Shown here: positions 15,982 through 25,484 of the stretch, one piece after another | Layout of the letters: every line of letters begins with the position of its first letter | Numbering within the stretch: the first letter of the stretch is position 1 | NCBI GenBank assembly: GCA_947165485.1 | Contig: CAMVAP010000005.1 | Location: 1-64,000 of the forward strand | Source of the DNA: an uncultured Prevotellaceae bacterium | GTDB taxonomy: Bacteria; Bacteroidota; Bacteroidia; Bacteroidales; Muribaculaceae | DNA: 64,000 nt | Direction of reading: 5' to 3' | Position numbers and translations under genes: made by a program | The notes under the pieces: generated by a model | Seen by the model: only the letters and a program-made list of their open reading frames with translations | The model's database searches: none | What the model was told of the DNA's origin: nothing

Positions 15982-17805
15982 TCATCGGGTCTTGGTCAGC
16001 AGGATGTCGATAAGACTCGTGATATCGCCCAGATCCACTTGGCCATCATCATTAGGGTCACTGGCGGGATGGGTGAGCAGCACGGGGTCCTCGGTCAAGA
16101 GACCGTCAACCAATTGAGCCACATCATCGACGCTCCATTGCGTTTCCTCGCACACGAAGGCTTCTTCACCACTGTTATAGGACAACACATTGTCACAGAA
16201 GGTGCTGCTTGACCACAGGCCATTACCGTCACCAAAGGTCGTGTTCCCCCACGTGAGGGCACTTGCCGTCGCTTTGCCTTTCACGCCACGCAACCGGTGC
16301 AGATAGGTCACCACCGTCAGCATCACTTCGCCTTCGGGCGTGTAGGAGCGATAAGGCGTGTAATTGTACCAGCAGCCACCATCATCCTTGTAGCCACACG
16401 CTTGCCATGCCCAGTCAAAGAAGCCGTTGTCCAGCACGATGCGGTTGCATCCACCCATGTTATAGAGGTTCCACACCATCACCGTGTCCTCCTGCTGCTC
16501 GATGTAAACTTGAGCAAACCGCTGATTGAATGGGATAACCGTGGGGTCAATGAAGGAATTGCCACCTGGTGCAATGTTTGCCATCGGCGAGACTGTTCCT
16601 GGATCGGGTTCTGGTGGCGTGCTGCAGCGATGCGTTCCATTGGGCTTGGCCAGTACCATGTTGCGGTAAAGCTGAGTGGATTGTGTCGTGCTTGTCGACA
16701 CCACCTTGTTGGTCATGGTATTGACAACGGTCACTTCCCTCACACTTGTGACAACAAAGTCATCAAACGCTATTGACCCATCGGCTCGAATGCGGCCCTC
16801 CACATCGTAGGGACCATGCTGCAAGTCGTCCAGGCACTCGGCGCCATCGAGGTAATAACGGGTCACTGTGGTGGTCTTCAGGGATCCATCGATTGACGTA
16901 GCAGTCTCCTGGGAACTGTTATAGTACATCCGCGCCGTCATGTTATCCCGGTCAACCATCATGTACATGAGGCCATTGTGCCAATTCAAGACAATCGATC
17001 CTCCCGCGTCTTGGCAAGTGGCAAGGTGACCACACCGCGAGGGCTGAGCGGGTGTCAACTCATACTCTCCTTCTCTCTCCCCCTTCTCCACATCTAACAC
17101 ATCGGCCATGCACATCAGGTAATAGTTTCTCTCGCTGGGTGTCGCCATGCCATACAACTTGATGATAATATCGTTGGCATAATGGCTCCACACCAGAATC
17201 GTGGTCGTGTCGCAACCCACCTCTTGGGGACGATAGAATACCGTGACCGTAGTGGTGTCGCCCGTCTGGTTGAGCGGGATGCTGGTCCTGTCGAGGCTGA
17301 AGGCGCCCGATGGATGGTCCTCAAGAATCAGCCAAATGCTCTCCTCCAGGTTGCCACCCGTGACATTAAAAGTCGCCGAGGCTATGCCTTCTGAAGGGCA
17401 AGTCAAGTAAAGCTCCGTCGTGTCGGTGACAATGTAGGGCAATGCGGCGGTAGTTCCCTTCAATAGCACAGAGCCCTTCACCTCGCTTGATGTGATCCAG
17501 ATGCGGCCTTCATACTCGCCGTCGGCCATGGGCGCATAACGCACCTTGACAGTCACACCAGCCATGGCCTCCTGGGCTGTGATGGTCGTTCTGTCCATCA
17601 TGAAGGTGTGGGTGTCACCAAACATCGTGAGCGTCAAGTCCTCGGTCAAATCGGTAGCGCTTACAGTGAATGACTGATAATAAGAACGTCCAGTCTCACA
17701 CTCATAGATCAACCTCTCGGGGTGAACTGTTAGCGTTGGCGCTGCCCAAGCAGGAAAGACAGCGACCCACATCAGGGCACAAAATAAGAACGTTAACCTT
17801 TTCAT
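15982..17805 (-). CDS. Secreted protein with Ig-like repeats and C-terminal dockerin-like motif
   Basis: 607 residues. Signal peptide 1-21 (ending AWAAP). Two to three Ig-like beta domains follow (about 22-105, 106-205; 'LTVHPERLIYECETG', 'ITAQEAMAGVTVKVRYAPMADGEYEGRIWITS'), of the choice-of-anchor-D type used as spacers in surface proteins. A beta-rich region of unknown type at about 210-530 includes WNLYNMGGCNRIVLDNGFFDWAWQ split across strands. The end (about 578-607) has one dockerin-type calcium loop, DPNDDGQVDLGDITSLIDILL. No enzyme domain is recognised. It has its own promoter (17938-17945) and lacks the shared leader of its neighbours, so it may belong to a different regulon. Confidence 0.7.
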   Translation of the reverse strand: MKRLTFLFCALMWVAVFPAWAAPTLTVHPERLIYECETGRSYYQSFTVSATDLTEDLTLTMFGDTHTFMMDRTTITAQEAMAGVTVKVRYAPMADGEYEGRIWITSSEVKGSVLLKGTTAALPYIVTDTTELYLTCPSEGIASATFNVTGGNLEESIWLILEDHPSGAFSLDRTSIPLNQTGDTTTVTVFYRPQEVGCDTTTILVWSHYANDIIIKLYGMATPSERNYYLMCMADVLDVEKGEREGEYELTPAQPSRCGHLATCQDAGGSIVLNWHNGLMYMMVDRDNMTARMYYNSSQETATSIDGSLKTTTVTRYYLDGAECLDDLQHGPYDVEGRIRADGSIAFDDFVVTSVREVTVVNTMTNKVVSTSTTQSTQLYRNMVLAKPNGTHRCSTPPEPDPGTVSPMANIAPGGNSFIDPTVIPFNQRFAQVYIEQQEDTVMVWNLYNMGGCNRIVLDNGFFDWAWQACGYKDDGGCWYNYTPYRSYTPEGEVMLTVVTYLHRLRGVKGKATASALTWGNTTFGDGNGLWSSSTFCDNVLSYNSGEEAFVCEETQWSVDDVAQLVDGLLTEDPVLLTHPASDPNDDGQVDLGDITSLIDILLTKTR

Positions 17806-17937
17806 CTTCTTGTAGTTATTTAGAGTTATACAATGAGGTCATGATCTGATTGAAACCTAAGAAAAATGTGTCACATCGACTCATTCACTTGACCATGTAA
17901 TGTGAGATAGTAATGACACCTTTTCCAGCATTATTCA

Positions 17938-17945
17938 CAAAGGTA
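17938..17945 (-). promoter_or_regulatory. -7 promoter box
   Basis: TACCTTTG on the minus strand, about 130 bases before the start at 17805. The remainder of 17806-18106 shows no gene. Confidence 0.5.
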
Positions 17946-18106
17946 CTCATTCTCAACCACATGACAAGCACTCATCGGCACAAATGCCTGATATTTAACT
18001 TTTTTTCAATCTTCGGCACCTTTCTGGTCACCAATTCTGCGAATAGTACTTCACGCTAAGGCGCCAAGGCGCTAAACTCTTTATGATCAATTTTATATGA
18101 GGTGTA

Positions 18107-18673
18107 TCATTTCTTCACCCGGTCAGGATGCTGCGCGATGAAGGATTTCCAGGATTTACTGCCCTTGCCCTGAAAAGGCTTGTTGCGCTCATAGAAGTGG
18201 CACAGCGCGGCTGCCAAAGCATCGGTGGCATCGAGCAGAGCGGGCATCTCTGCCTCAGCAATGCCCAGCGTGCGTTGCACCATCAGCGCCACTTGTTCCT
18301 TGCTGGCAGCGCCATTGCCTGTGATGGCCATCTTAATCTTGCGGGGCTCATACTCTGTGATGGGGATTTCCCTGTTGAGCGCGGCGACCATCGCCACTCC
18401 CTGGGCACGACCCAACTTGAGCATCGACTGCACGTTCTTGCCGTAGAATGGCGCCTCAATCGCCATCTCGTCGGGCAGGTATTCGTCAATCACGCCGCTC
18501 ACCCGCTCATAGATATGCCGCAGTCGCATGTAGTGATCCTCCATGCGGTTGAGCCGCAGCACGCCCATGACGATGAGTTCGGGCTTCTTGCCGTTCACCC
18601 CCAGCAGGGCATAACCCATGACATTGGTCCCCGGGTCAATACCGATAATGATATTCTCGTACTGCTTCTCCAT
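18107..18673 (-). CDS. ruvC: Crossover junction endodeoxyribonuclease RuvC
   Basis: 188 residues. RuvC resolves Holliday junctions by symmetric cleavage during recombination repair. The acidic catalytic set is present: D in [15 protein letters not shown] near the N-terminus, E in [11 protein letters not shown], and the DD pair region [14 protein letters not shown] near the C-terminus. The start ATG at 18673 follows a -7 box at 18683-18690 by only a few bases, so the mRNA would be leaderless or nearly so; a TTG four codons upstream lies inside the promoter box region and is unlikely. The C-terminal extension [19 protein letters not shown] is basic. Confidence 0.93.
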   Translation of the reverse strand: MEKQYENIIIGIDPGTNVMGYALLGVNGKKPELIVMGVLRLNRMEDHYMRLRHIYERVSGVIDEYLPDEMAIEAPFYGKNVQSMLKLGRAQGVAMVAALNREIPITEYEPRKIKMAITGNGAASKEQVALMVQRTLGIAEAEMPALLDATDALAAALCHFYERNKPFQGKGSKSWKSFIAQHPDRVKK

Positions 18674-18682
18674 CACTGACCG

Positions 18683-18690
18683 CAAAATTA
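18683..18690 (-). promoter_or_regulatory. -7 promoter box of ruvC
   Basis: TAATTTTG on the minus strand, ending 10 bases upstream of the ATG. With the usual spacing the transcript would begin about five bases before the start codon. Confidence 0.45.
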
Positions 18691-18734
18691 CTAAAAAAAC
18701 TCACGCCAAGATGCAAAGGCACTAAGTTCAATAA

Positions 18735-18783
18735 AAAAATCAAGTTTTTAAAGTGGACAAACCACTTTAAAAACTTGATTTTT
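18735..18783. terminator. Strong bidirectional hairpin
   Basis: Perfect 22-bp stem (18735-18756 with 18762-18783) around the loop ACAAA. The stem foot is A6 on one side and T6 on the other, so a U-tract forms on either strand. It ends the amylase transcript and separates it from ruvC. Confidence 0.88.
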
Positions 18784-18845
18784 CCCACCCGACAGGGCGG
18801 TTATTATGCTAGCTGTTGAGTCACGCAACAGCGACGAAACTTCAA

Positions 18846-21800
18846 TTACCAGTTGCCCGAGAGCAGGTAGTCGATGAGACCCGTGATATCCTCGATGTTC
18901 ACCGCACCGTCCTCGTTGCAATCGGCATTTTTCATATTCACGCCACTGGCGTTTCCACTCAGCAGGTAGTCAATGAGAGCCGTGACATCCAAGATGTTCA
19001 CCTCACCGTCTTGATCCACATCACCGCGCATCACTACGACGGGTTCGGTCCACTTATCCACTACCAGGATGCCCTGACTCAGGTACAGCGTGAGGTTGTA
19101 CTTGCCGGTGGCTACCCTGAAGGAGTTCTCACCAGGCACAACACTCAGGTTGGTACCCAGGCGCGCCTCGTTGATGAGGAAGTTGTTGCTGGTGGCACCC
19201 ATGCGGCTAGATGCGATCTCACTCCATGCATCGGCAGCCGAGCCCAGAGCCGTGGTGAAGCTGAAGTAGCTGTAGCCACCGTAGGGGTCAACAAAGTCGA
19301 TGGTTGCGGTGTATTTCTCGCCATTGGTGGTCGTCATCTCGTAGCCGTTGTTGGCAGCCCAACCGGTGCGGTTGATGTTACCCAGCACATAAACCTTCTC
19401 ATAGCTTGCTGAACCAGCTCCGGCATACCGCTCGGTCACATCCAGATAGGTGTCGGCAGCGGCATAGTTCAAGCCCGTCAATTCACTGTTGGGATAGATG
19501 AAGAAGGCATCACGGGTCACGTCGATGGTCTGAGTCTGGTTCTCAAAGCCTCCGTCTCCGTTGTTAAAGATGACCGAAACCTGGTCGGCATCCACGTGCA
19601 GACGGTACCACTCGATGTCGTTGACGGTCACCTTGTCCAGGCTGCTGATGGCCTTGCCGGGCCAGTTGTTACCCGTCACACTGCCCTCACCGGTCCAAGC
19701 CCAGATATAGGCCTTGCTCATCGAGGTCTTGACATAGACGTTGATTCCCGTGGTGGCCTCATCGGTGATCGTGTAGATGTATTCCTCGACATTCTCCACC
19801 TGGTCGCCATTGAGAACACCCACCTTGAGCGTGGTGCTCTCGGTAAAGGTCATCGCTGTCGAGGCCGTGATCGTGGCACTCGTGGCGGTGGGAATGCTGC
19901 CGTCGGTGGTATAGACGAGGGTCGTGCCAGTGGCGTTGGGAGCCACGGTCAGATCCACGCTGCCCACATAGTTGCCGGCCTGCTTGCTCACGACGGGATA
20001 ACCCAGGATGCGGCCATCCTTGCCCACATGGCGCCAGTCGATGCCGTAGGTGATATACATCGCATAACCATCACCCGCTTGAACGAGTTCGTAGCCGTAG
20101 GGGCAACCGTTGGCCGTGGCACCGCCCACCTGCACGTACAGGTTGCCACGGGTACCCTGTGTCTCCAGGATGTAACCGCCGTTGCTCTCCTGCTGGGTGA
20201 GAATTGCGCTCTGGTTGTGAACACCAGCGGCGCGGCGTGCCTTAATGCAGTTATTGATCTCGGTAGTATAGACGTTGTAATGCTTGTAGAAGATACACGG
20301 GGTACCAGGCATCGCCAGGATAAAGGCGTTGGCGGGCATGATGTTGGTCTTCAAGCAATCATAGTTGGTGTTTTGACCCGTGTCGTGATTATCGACAAAG
20401 GTAACCGAGTAGCGCTGATAGTTCAAGTCGGCTGCAAGGCCCTTATCGTTCAGGGCGCTCCACGTGCCGCCACCAAATGCGGCTTGCATCGGGTACTTCA
20501 ACGCAAAGTCAAACACGGCGCTCTGGATGCGGTCATCCTGCTTAGTGCTTTCCAGCCACCAGCGCAGGGTCTCGGCATTGCCGTCCCAGTACTCGCCCAC
20601 CGAGAATGTGGGTTGGCTCTCCTTATTATACAAGCCCACATAGTAGCCTGCAAAACCCTTACACATATCGTAGCGGAAGCCATCGTAGCCCAATTCCTGC
20701 ATCAAGAACTTCTGGTAAGCCTTAACGTTCTTCTGCACATTGGCACTCGTGTGGTCCAAGTCACGGCTGCCGTCAAAGTCCTCGCCCTCGTCGGGAGCTC
20801 CCGTTGCGGCATATCCGCCTCCAACGCACTCGTCGGTGCGGCAGATGTCGGCCAGGCTCCACTTCAGGCTATAGGTATCACCTGTCACGGGACCCGTCAC
20901 CGTCTCCTCGGGGAAGTCCACCCAGCCGGTCTTGCCACTCTTGTGATTAAGCACCATATCCATCATCACGCTGGTGTTGTGCTCGTGGAAGGTCGAGATC
21001 ATCTCCTTCAACTGGTTCTCGGTACCAAAGATGGTGTTGTGCTTGAGCCAGTAAACGGGCATATAACCCATGCTCTGCGACATGCCAAACTCGTCGATGC
21101 TGCCCGAGTTGGGAACCCACACCACGTCAAAGTATTGACCCAGGTCCTGAGCTTTCTCGGTCAGGTTGGTCCAGCGGGTGGCATCGAAGCTGTCCCAGTA
21201 GAAGCCCTGCAACATCACACCGCCATACATGGCAGGCCATCCCTTACCTGCAACGGGGCCACCGCCGCTGTCGCGGGTGATGACACAGGTGAGGTTGTTC
21301 ATGTTCACCGTGATCGTGTAGGTGCCGGCGGGAATGCGGAAGGCCACATCGATGTTCTCGCCCATGGCATTCAACTGGATCGTTTGTCCCAGCATCGACG
21401 AGGTGACCCAGAAGTTGGTACCCTCGTCGGCGACAGGCGACAAGCGATAGGCGGCAATGCCGTCCCAGTCATCGGCGTCTTCAGCCAGCTTGGTCGTGAA
21501 CGAGAAGTAGCTCACGTTGGCATCCTCCTCGCTGTTCTCGCCATTGAACGTCACTTGAGCGCTGTACAGGCCCGTCGTTTCGTCCTGGGGCAACATCACG
21601 CCCACATTGGGTGCCCACGTGTTGCCGTTGGCCTCTCCCAGGATATACAGGTTGCCTGTGGGGTGCGGAACAGGCGTGCCGCCCTCATTCTCGACGACCA
21701 GATAACCGCTCGTGAGGCTCACGGTAAACTTCCAGGTTCCAGCAGGAATTTTAAAGGCGGTCTCACCCCTTTGCAACGGCATCTGGGTGTCCTCGGTCAC

Positions 21801-22445
21801 CAGATAGTCCTCACTGCCCTCAGCACCGTATCGATAGCCGGCAATACCGTCCCAGTCATCGGCGTTGGCGCCCAGACGGGTCGTGAACGAGAAGTAACTG
21901 TAGCCCTCATTCTCGCCAGTGGTGGTCACCGTGGCCGTAAACAGGCCACCAGCCTCATTATAATCCATCTCAACCCCGGTGGCGGGCGACCACGTGTTGC
22001 CATTCACCTCACCCAGGATGTACAGGCTGCTCGCAGCAGGAGCAGCGCCATTGGTCACCTTGAAGCGATGATTGGTCTCATCAAAGGTGAACACATATTC
22101 ACCTCCGTTACCGCTCAAGTAATAGGCGCCATGGTCTCCAGCCTTCTGGGTCGTCGTCCAGGTATCAAGTGTCACAGGTGTGTCACCAGTGGCCGGACCA
22201 TAACGATAGCTGCTGTTGAAGGTGTCCCAACTGCTGCTTAGCCCATCGGCAAACACAAAGTACACATCACCGCTCAAGGTGGCAGTGTAGCTGTAGGTGC
22301 CATTCCCATTGCTGGTCATGGCAACGCCATCAGCTGGTTTCCAGCCGCCAAACGGTTCCGAGCCCACGATATACATCGCGGCACTGGCTTGTAGTGCCAT
22401 CATCGACACTACAAGCGCGAGAAATAGTGTAAGCGTTTTTTTCAT
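18846..22445 (-). CDS. Secreted multidomain GH13 alpha-amylase with starch-binding modules and dockerin-like pair
   Basis: 1199 residues. It hydrolyses alpha-1,4-glucan outside the cell. Signal peptide 1-23. Three N-terminal beta modules (about 24-130, 140-255, 265-390; 'LYILGEVNGNTW' and 'YSYFSFTTRLGANADDWDGIA' types) are probable starch-binding units. The GH13 barrel spans about 405-830 with region I DMVLNH, region II GFRYDMCKG (nucleophile D593), region III VGEYWD (acid/base E618) and region IV FVDNHD (D688). A chitobiase-like Ig domain, a CBM26-like module (AYIWAWTGEGS...WPGKAI) and one more N-terminal-type module follow. Two dockerin-type calcium loops (GDVDQDGEVNILDVTALIDYLL; about 1135-1199) end the protein. 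The start at 22445 follows AGGA and lies downstream of the promoter; the frame is open to 22613 but that part is not transcribed. Confidence 0.92.
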   Translation of the reverse strand: MKKTLTLFLALVVSMMALQASAAMYIVGSEPFGGWKPADGVAMTSNGNGTYSYTATLSGDVYFVFADGLSSSWDTFNSSYRYGPATGDTPVTLDTWTTTQKAGDHGAYYLSGNGGEYVFTFDETNHRFKVTNGAAPAASSLYILGEVNGNTWSPATGVEMDYNEAGGLFTATVTTTGENEGYSYFSFTTRLGANADDWDGIAGYRYGAEGSEDYLVTEDTQMPLQRGETAFKIPAGTWKFTVSLTSGYLVVENEGGTPVPHPTGNLYILGEANGNTWAPNVGVMLPQDETTGLYSAQVTFNGENSEEDANVSYFSFTTKLAEDADDWDGIAAYRLSPVADEGTNFWVTSSMLGQTIQLNAMGENIDVAFRIPAGTYTITVNMNNLTCVITRDSGGGPVAGKGWPAMYGGVMLQGFYWDSFDATRWTNLTEKAQDLGQYFDVVWVPNSGSIDEFGMSQSMGYMPVYWLKHNTIFGTENQLKEMISTFHEHNTSVMMDMVLNHKSGKTGWVDFPEETVTGPVTGDTYSLKWSLADICRTDECVGGGYAATGAPDEGEDFDGSRDLDHTSANVQKNVKAYQKFLMQELGYDGFRYDMCKGFAGYYVGLYNKESQPTFSVGEYWDGNAETLRWWLESTKQDDRIQSAVFDFALKYPMQAAFGGGTWSALNDKGLAADLNYQRYSVTFVDNHDTGQNTNYDCLKTNIMPANAFILAMPGTPCIFYKHYNVYTTEINNCIKARRAAGVHNQSAILTQQESNGGYILETQGTRGNLYVQVGGATANGCPYGYELVQAGDGYAMYITYGIDWRHVGKDGRILGYPVVSKQAGNYVGSVDLTVAPNATGTTLVYTTDGSIPTATSATITASTAMTFTESTTLKVGVLNGDQVENVEEYIYTITDEATTGINVYVKTSMSKAYIWAWTGEGSVTGNNWPGKAISSLDKVTVNDIEWYRLHVDADQVSVIFNNGDGGFENQTQTIDVTRDAFFIYPNSELTGLNYAAADTYLDVTERYAGAGSASYEKVYVLGNINRTGWAANNGYEMTTTNGEKYTATIDFVDPYGGYSYFSFTTALGSAADAWSEIASSRMGATSNNFLINEARLGTNLSVVPGENSFRVATGKYNLTLYLSQGILVVDKWTEPVVVMRGDVDQDGEVNILDVTALIDYLLSGNASGVNMKNADCNEDGAVNIEDITGLIDYLLSGNW

Positions 22446-22497
22446 TTTTCCTGTTTTTAAAGTTATTAATAAATTTTGGTCATTCAGATGGCAAGGG

Positions 22498-22542
22498 CGG
22501 CGACTGCGCCGCACGTTAAAAGTTTTTTCGTGCTCAAAGTTA
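22498..22542 (-). promoter_or_regulatory. Amylase promoter -7 box and leader hairpin
   Basis: TAACTTTG lies at 22535-22542 on the minus strand. Downstream in the leader is a perfect GCGGCG-ACTG-CGCCGC palindrome (22498-22513). The leader is about 85 bases long. Confidence 0.5.
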
Positions 22543-22716
22543 CTGATTATTATCCATTTCGCCCCTACCCAATCCAACCAATCCTCTCCAAAAAAACATG
22601 CAAACGATTGCACCCCTGCCTCACAATCACCCCATCACCACATCTTAATGATTGAGCCACGCCACCGATGCCTGTAAAAACTAACAACTAAAAACCAACA
22701 ACTAAAAACTTATTAC

Positions 22717-22724
22717 TACCTTTG
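22717..22724 (+). promoter_or_regulatory. -7 promoter box of gph
   Basis: TACCTTTG on the plus strand, 32 bases before the gph start. Just upstream (22676-22711) are repeats of AACAACTAAAAACC type that resemble the tail of the TTTAGGN elements at 2.9 and 3.5 kb. Confidence 0.6.
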
Positions 22725-22756
22725 CAGTCTCAAAACAAATAATACAGAGACACAAC

Positions 22757-23425
22757 ATGAAGAAACTCGTTATATTTGACCTGGACGGCACGCTGCTCAA
22801 CACCATCGAGGACTTGGGGCAGGCAGCCAACTATGCGCTGCAGCGCAATGGCTATGCCACACACAGCATGGCCAGCTACCCCTACTTTGTGGGCAACGGA
22901 GTGCGCCGCTTGATGACCCGCGTGTTGCCCGAGGATGCCCGCGACGACGAGACAGTGGACCGCGTGTTGGGCGATTTTATCCAATACTATGACGAGCATT
23001 GCACCGACTACACCAAACCCTATAACGGCATGCACGAACTGCTGCAAGACCTGCGGGACATGGGAGTGATCATGGCTGTGGCCAGCAACAAGTACCAGAA
23101 AGCCGTTGATAAGATCATTCCACATTTCTACCCCGACATTGATTTCATCGCCATCGAGGGGCACCGCGAGGGTGTCAACGTCAAGCCCGACCCCAGCGTG
23201 GTATTCACGATCCTGGCTAGGGCGGGCGTGGCCAAGGCCGACACACTCTATGTGGGCGACAGCGGTGTGGACATGGAGACGGCGCGTCGGGCCTGCATCG
23301 ACTCGGTGGGCGTGACATGGGGGTTCCGCAGCAAGAAGGAACTCGTCGAGTACTACGCCAACGCCATCGTCAACAACCCCGTCGATATTCTCAACATCGT
23401 GGAAAACGGCATCGGCATCTCCTGA
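22757..23425 (+). CDS. gph: HAD-family phosphatase, phosphoglycolate phosphatase-like
   Basis: 222 residues. HAD motif I is FDLDGTLLNT with nucleophile D8 and acid/base D10. Motif II is VASNKYQKAV, and motifs III/IV lie at KPDPS and VGDSGVDMETARRA. A helical cap at about 18-85 fits the Gph/PGP subfamily, which removes phosphate from 2-phosphoglycolate or similar small phosphoesters in the cytoplasm. The exact substrate cannot be read from sequence, so the symbol is provisional. A transporter gene follows after 38 bases and is probably cotranscribed. Confidence 0.85.
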   Translation: MKKLVIFDLDGTLLNTIEDLGQAANYALQRNGYATHSMASYPYFVGNGVRRLMTRVLPEDARDDETVDRVLGDFIQYYDEHCTDYTKPYNGMHELLQDLRDMGVIMAVASNKYQKAVDKIIPHFYPDIDFIAIEGHREGVNVKPDPSVVFTILARAGVAKADTLYVGDSGVDMETARRACIDSVGVTWGFRSKKELVEYYANAIVNNPVDILNIVENGIGIS

Positions 23426-23463
23426 AAAACTGAAAAACTGAAAACTAAAAAACCTAGAAGACA

Positions 23464-25149
23464 ATGAACTGGTTCACTGATTTATGGATAGGCAACGGTG
23501 TGGCACACACCATCCTGATTTATGCCATCGTCATCGCCATTGGCGTCATGCTGGGCAAGGTCAAGATATTCGGCATTTCGCTGGGTGCCACGTTTGTGCT
23601 GTTTTGTGGCATTTTAGCCGGCCACCTTGGGATCGAGGTTGATCCTGCAACCCTCAAGTTCATACAGGAATTTGGACTCATCCTGTTTATCTTCTCTATC
23701 GGTCTGCAAGTGGGCCCCAGTTTCTTCTCGTCGTTCAAGCATGAGGGCATCCAACTCAACGGCATCGCGATGCTCATCGTGGGCCTCAACGTGGTGGTAG
23801 CCCTAGCCATATACTTCATCGCAGGCAACATCTCCATCACCGACCTGGTGGGCGTGATGAGCGGCGCCGTGACCAACACGCCCGGACTGGGTGCTGCCCA
23901 GCAGGCGCTCATCGAGACAGTGGGCAACCGTGCGGGCGACCTCAACGAGTCGATGTCGCTGGGCTATGCCGCTGCCTATCCGCTGGGCGTGATTGGCATC
24001 ATCCTGTCGATGATCATCGTCAAGATGCTGTTCAATATCAACGTCGAGAAGGAGATCAACGACATCGAGCGCGAGAAAGAAGACAGCCAGCTCAAGCCCC
24101 ACGTTGTCACCTATCGCGTGACCAACAAGCTCATCTTTGACAAGACCCTGACTAGCCTGCACGCCATCATCGACCACAATTTCACCATTTCACGCCTCAA
24201 GCGTGCCGACGGCACCGTCGAGCTGCCGCAGGGCGAGACCATCATCCGCAAGGACGACGTGATGCGCATCGTCATGAGCGCTCACGACGAGGAAATCTTC
24301 AATGCCATCATCGGTCCTCACGTCGATTTTGACTGGAAGCTCGAGACCGCACCTCATGGTATCGTGAGCAAGCGCATTGTCGTCACCCGCAACGACATTA
24401 TCGGCCACAAGATTGGATCCATACGCCTGCGCGAGGGCTACAAGGTCAACGTCACCCGCATCCACCGCGCCGGTGTGGAGCTGCTGGCCAGCCCCAACCT
24501 GTCGTTGCAAGTGGGAGACCGTCTCACCGTCGTGGGCCGCGAGGAGGATGTGGACCGTCTGGGCAAACGCTTGGGCGACAGCTACAAGCGTCTGGACCAT
24601 CCCAACCTGTTCACGATGTTCATCGGCATCTTTCTGGGCATCCTCGTGGGGTCCATACCCATCATGCTGCCCGGCATGTCGGTGCCCATGAAGCTCGGCC
24701 TTGCTGGTGGTCCACTGGTAGTGGCCATTCTCATTGGCCGCTATGGACACAAGGTCAAGCTGGTGACCTATACCAGCACGGCGGCCAGCCTGATGCTGCG
24801 TGAGCTGGGATTGTGCCTATTCCTGGCCTCGGTGGGCATTGCTGCCGGTGGCAGGTTTGTATCAACCATCCTGAGCGCCAATGGTGCGATGTGGGTGCTT
24901 TATGGTTTCCTCATCACTATCATCCCGCTGCTCGTAGCCGTCATCGTTGCTCGCGGCAAGATGCACCTCAACTACTGCACGATCATGGGTGTCGTCGCTG
25001 GTGCCACGACCGACCCGCCCGCTCTGGGCTATGCTAACACCACAGCGGGCAATGATGCCCCCGCCGTTGCCTATGCCACGGTCTATCCCTTGACGATGTT
25101 TATGCGCGTCCTCATTGCCGAACTGATCATCATCTTCGCCGTAGCCTAG
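23464..25149 (+). CDS. YidE/YbjL-type transporter with TrkA-C domains (AspT family)
   Basis: 561 residues. Two membrane halves, about 10-185 and 375-560, each contain five or so hydrophobic segments and the duplicated family motif (MSGAVTNTPGLGAAQQAL in the first half, GVVAGATTDPPALGYANTT in the second). Between them lie two TrkA-C/RCK_C-like cytoplasmic domains (about 200-370; IIRKDDVMRIV, LQVGDRLTVVGREEDVDRLGK). The family includes the aspartate:alanine exchanger AspT and uncharacterised YidE; ions or dicarboxylate-like anions are likely substrates, but this is inference. Confidence 0.88.
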   Translation: MNWFTDLWIGNGVAHTILIYAIVIAIGVMLGKVKIFGISLGATFVLFCGILAGHLGIEVDPATLKFIQEFGLILFIFSIGLQVGPSFFSSFKHEGIQLNGIAMLIVGLNVVVALAIYFIAGNISITDLVGVMSGAVTNTPGLGAAQQALIETVGNRAGDLNESMSLGYAAAYPLGVIGIILSMIIVKMLFNINVEKEINDIEREKEDSQLKPHVVTYRVTNKLIFDKTLTSLHAIIDHNFTISRLKRADGTVELPQGETIIRKDDVMRIVMSAHDEEIFNAIIGPHVDFDWKLETAPHGIVSKRIVVTRNDIIGHKIGSIRLREGYKVNVTRIHRAGVELLASPNLSLQVGDRLTVVGREEDVDRLGKRLGDSYKRLDHPNLFTMFIGIFLGILVGSIPIMLPGMSVPMKLGLAGGPLVVAILIGRYGHKVKLVTYTSTAASLMLRELGLCLFLASVGIAAGGRFVSTILSANGAMWVLYGFLITIIPLLVAVIVARGKMHLNYCTIMGVVAGATTDPPALGYANTTAGNDAPAVAYATVYPLTMFMRVLIAELIIIFAVA

Positions 25150-25205
25150 TAACCATCACCTATCCATCAAGTGGGTGTGTCATCATTCCGATCATGTTTT
25201 TAATC

Positions 25206-25292
25206 GGCCTAACGGCCAAGAACCTTTAGGCGAAGCCAAATCAAACAAAAAATTTGTATTTATTGGTATCCGGGGAAAGTCCCGTTAGGGAC
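25206..25292. repeat. Short palindromes with TAAC/GTTA loops
   Basis: GGCC-TAAC-GGCC (25206-25217) and GTCCC-GTTA-GGGAC (25279-25292) lie in the gap after the transporter gene. A third hairpin of the same design is inside the adjacent MITE-like unit. They look like a dispersed small-palindrome family. Confidence 0.55.
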
Positions 25293-25306
25293 GACCAGGT
25301 CATAGA

Positions 25307-25480
25307 GGCTGTGACATAATTGCGACTCAATAATATTACCGTGCTAACGCACGGGAAATTTATCAAATTTTTAAATTAAAATTAATTATTATTTTATATT
25401 TATATCAATTTAATTATAATTTGAATAATTTCCCGCCCGCAGGGCGGTTAGAATTGCAACTTATCAATTATGACACAGCC
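25307..25480. mobile_element. MITE-like element with 16-bp terminal inverted repeats
   Basis: GGCTGTGACATAATTG at 25307-25322 and CAATTATGACACAGCC at 25465-25480 are inverted repeats with one mismatch. The 174-base unit has no gene and is very AT-rich inside. It carries nested palindromes: CCGTGC-TAAC-GCACGG (25339-25354), CGGGAAATT with AATTTCCCG, and CCGCCC-GCA-GGGCGG (25433-25447). The ends resemble insertion-sequence termini. The right end lies five bases from the tamL stop codon. Confidence 0.6.
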
Positions 25481-25484
25481 CCGT

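Noticed and set aside
19596-22241. Open frame of 881 codons on the plus strand opposite the amylase gene
   Set aside because: It is a shadow of the GC-biased third positions of the amylase gene; no family motifs, signal or promoter.
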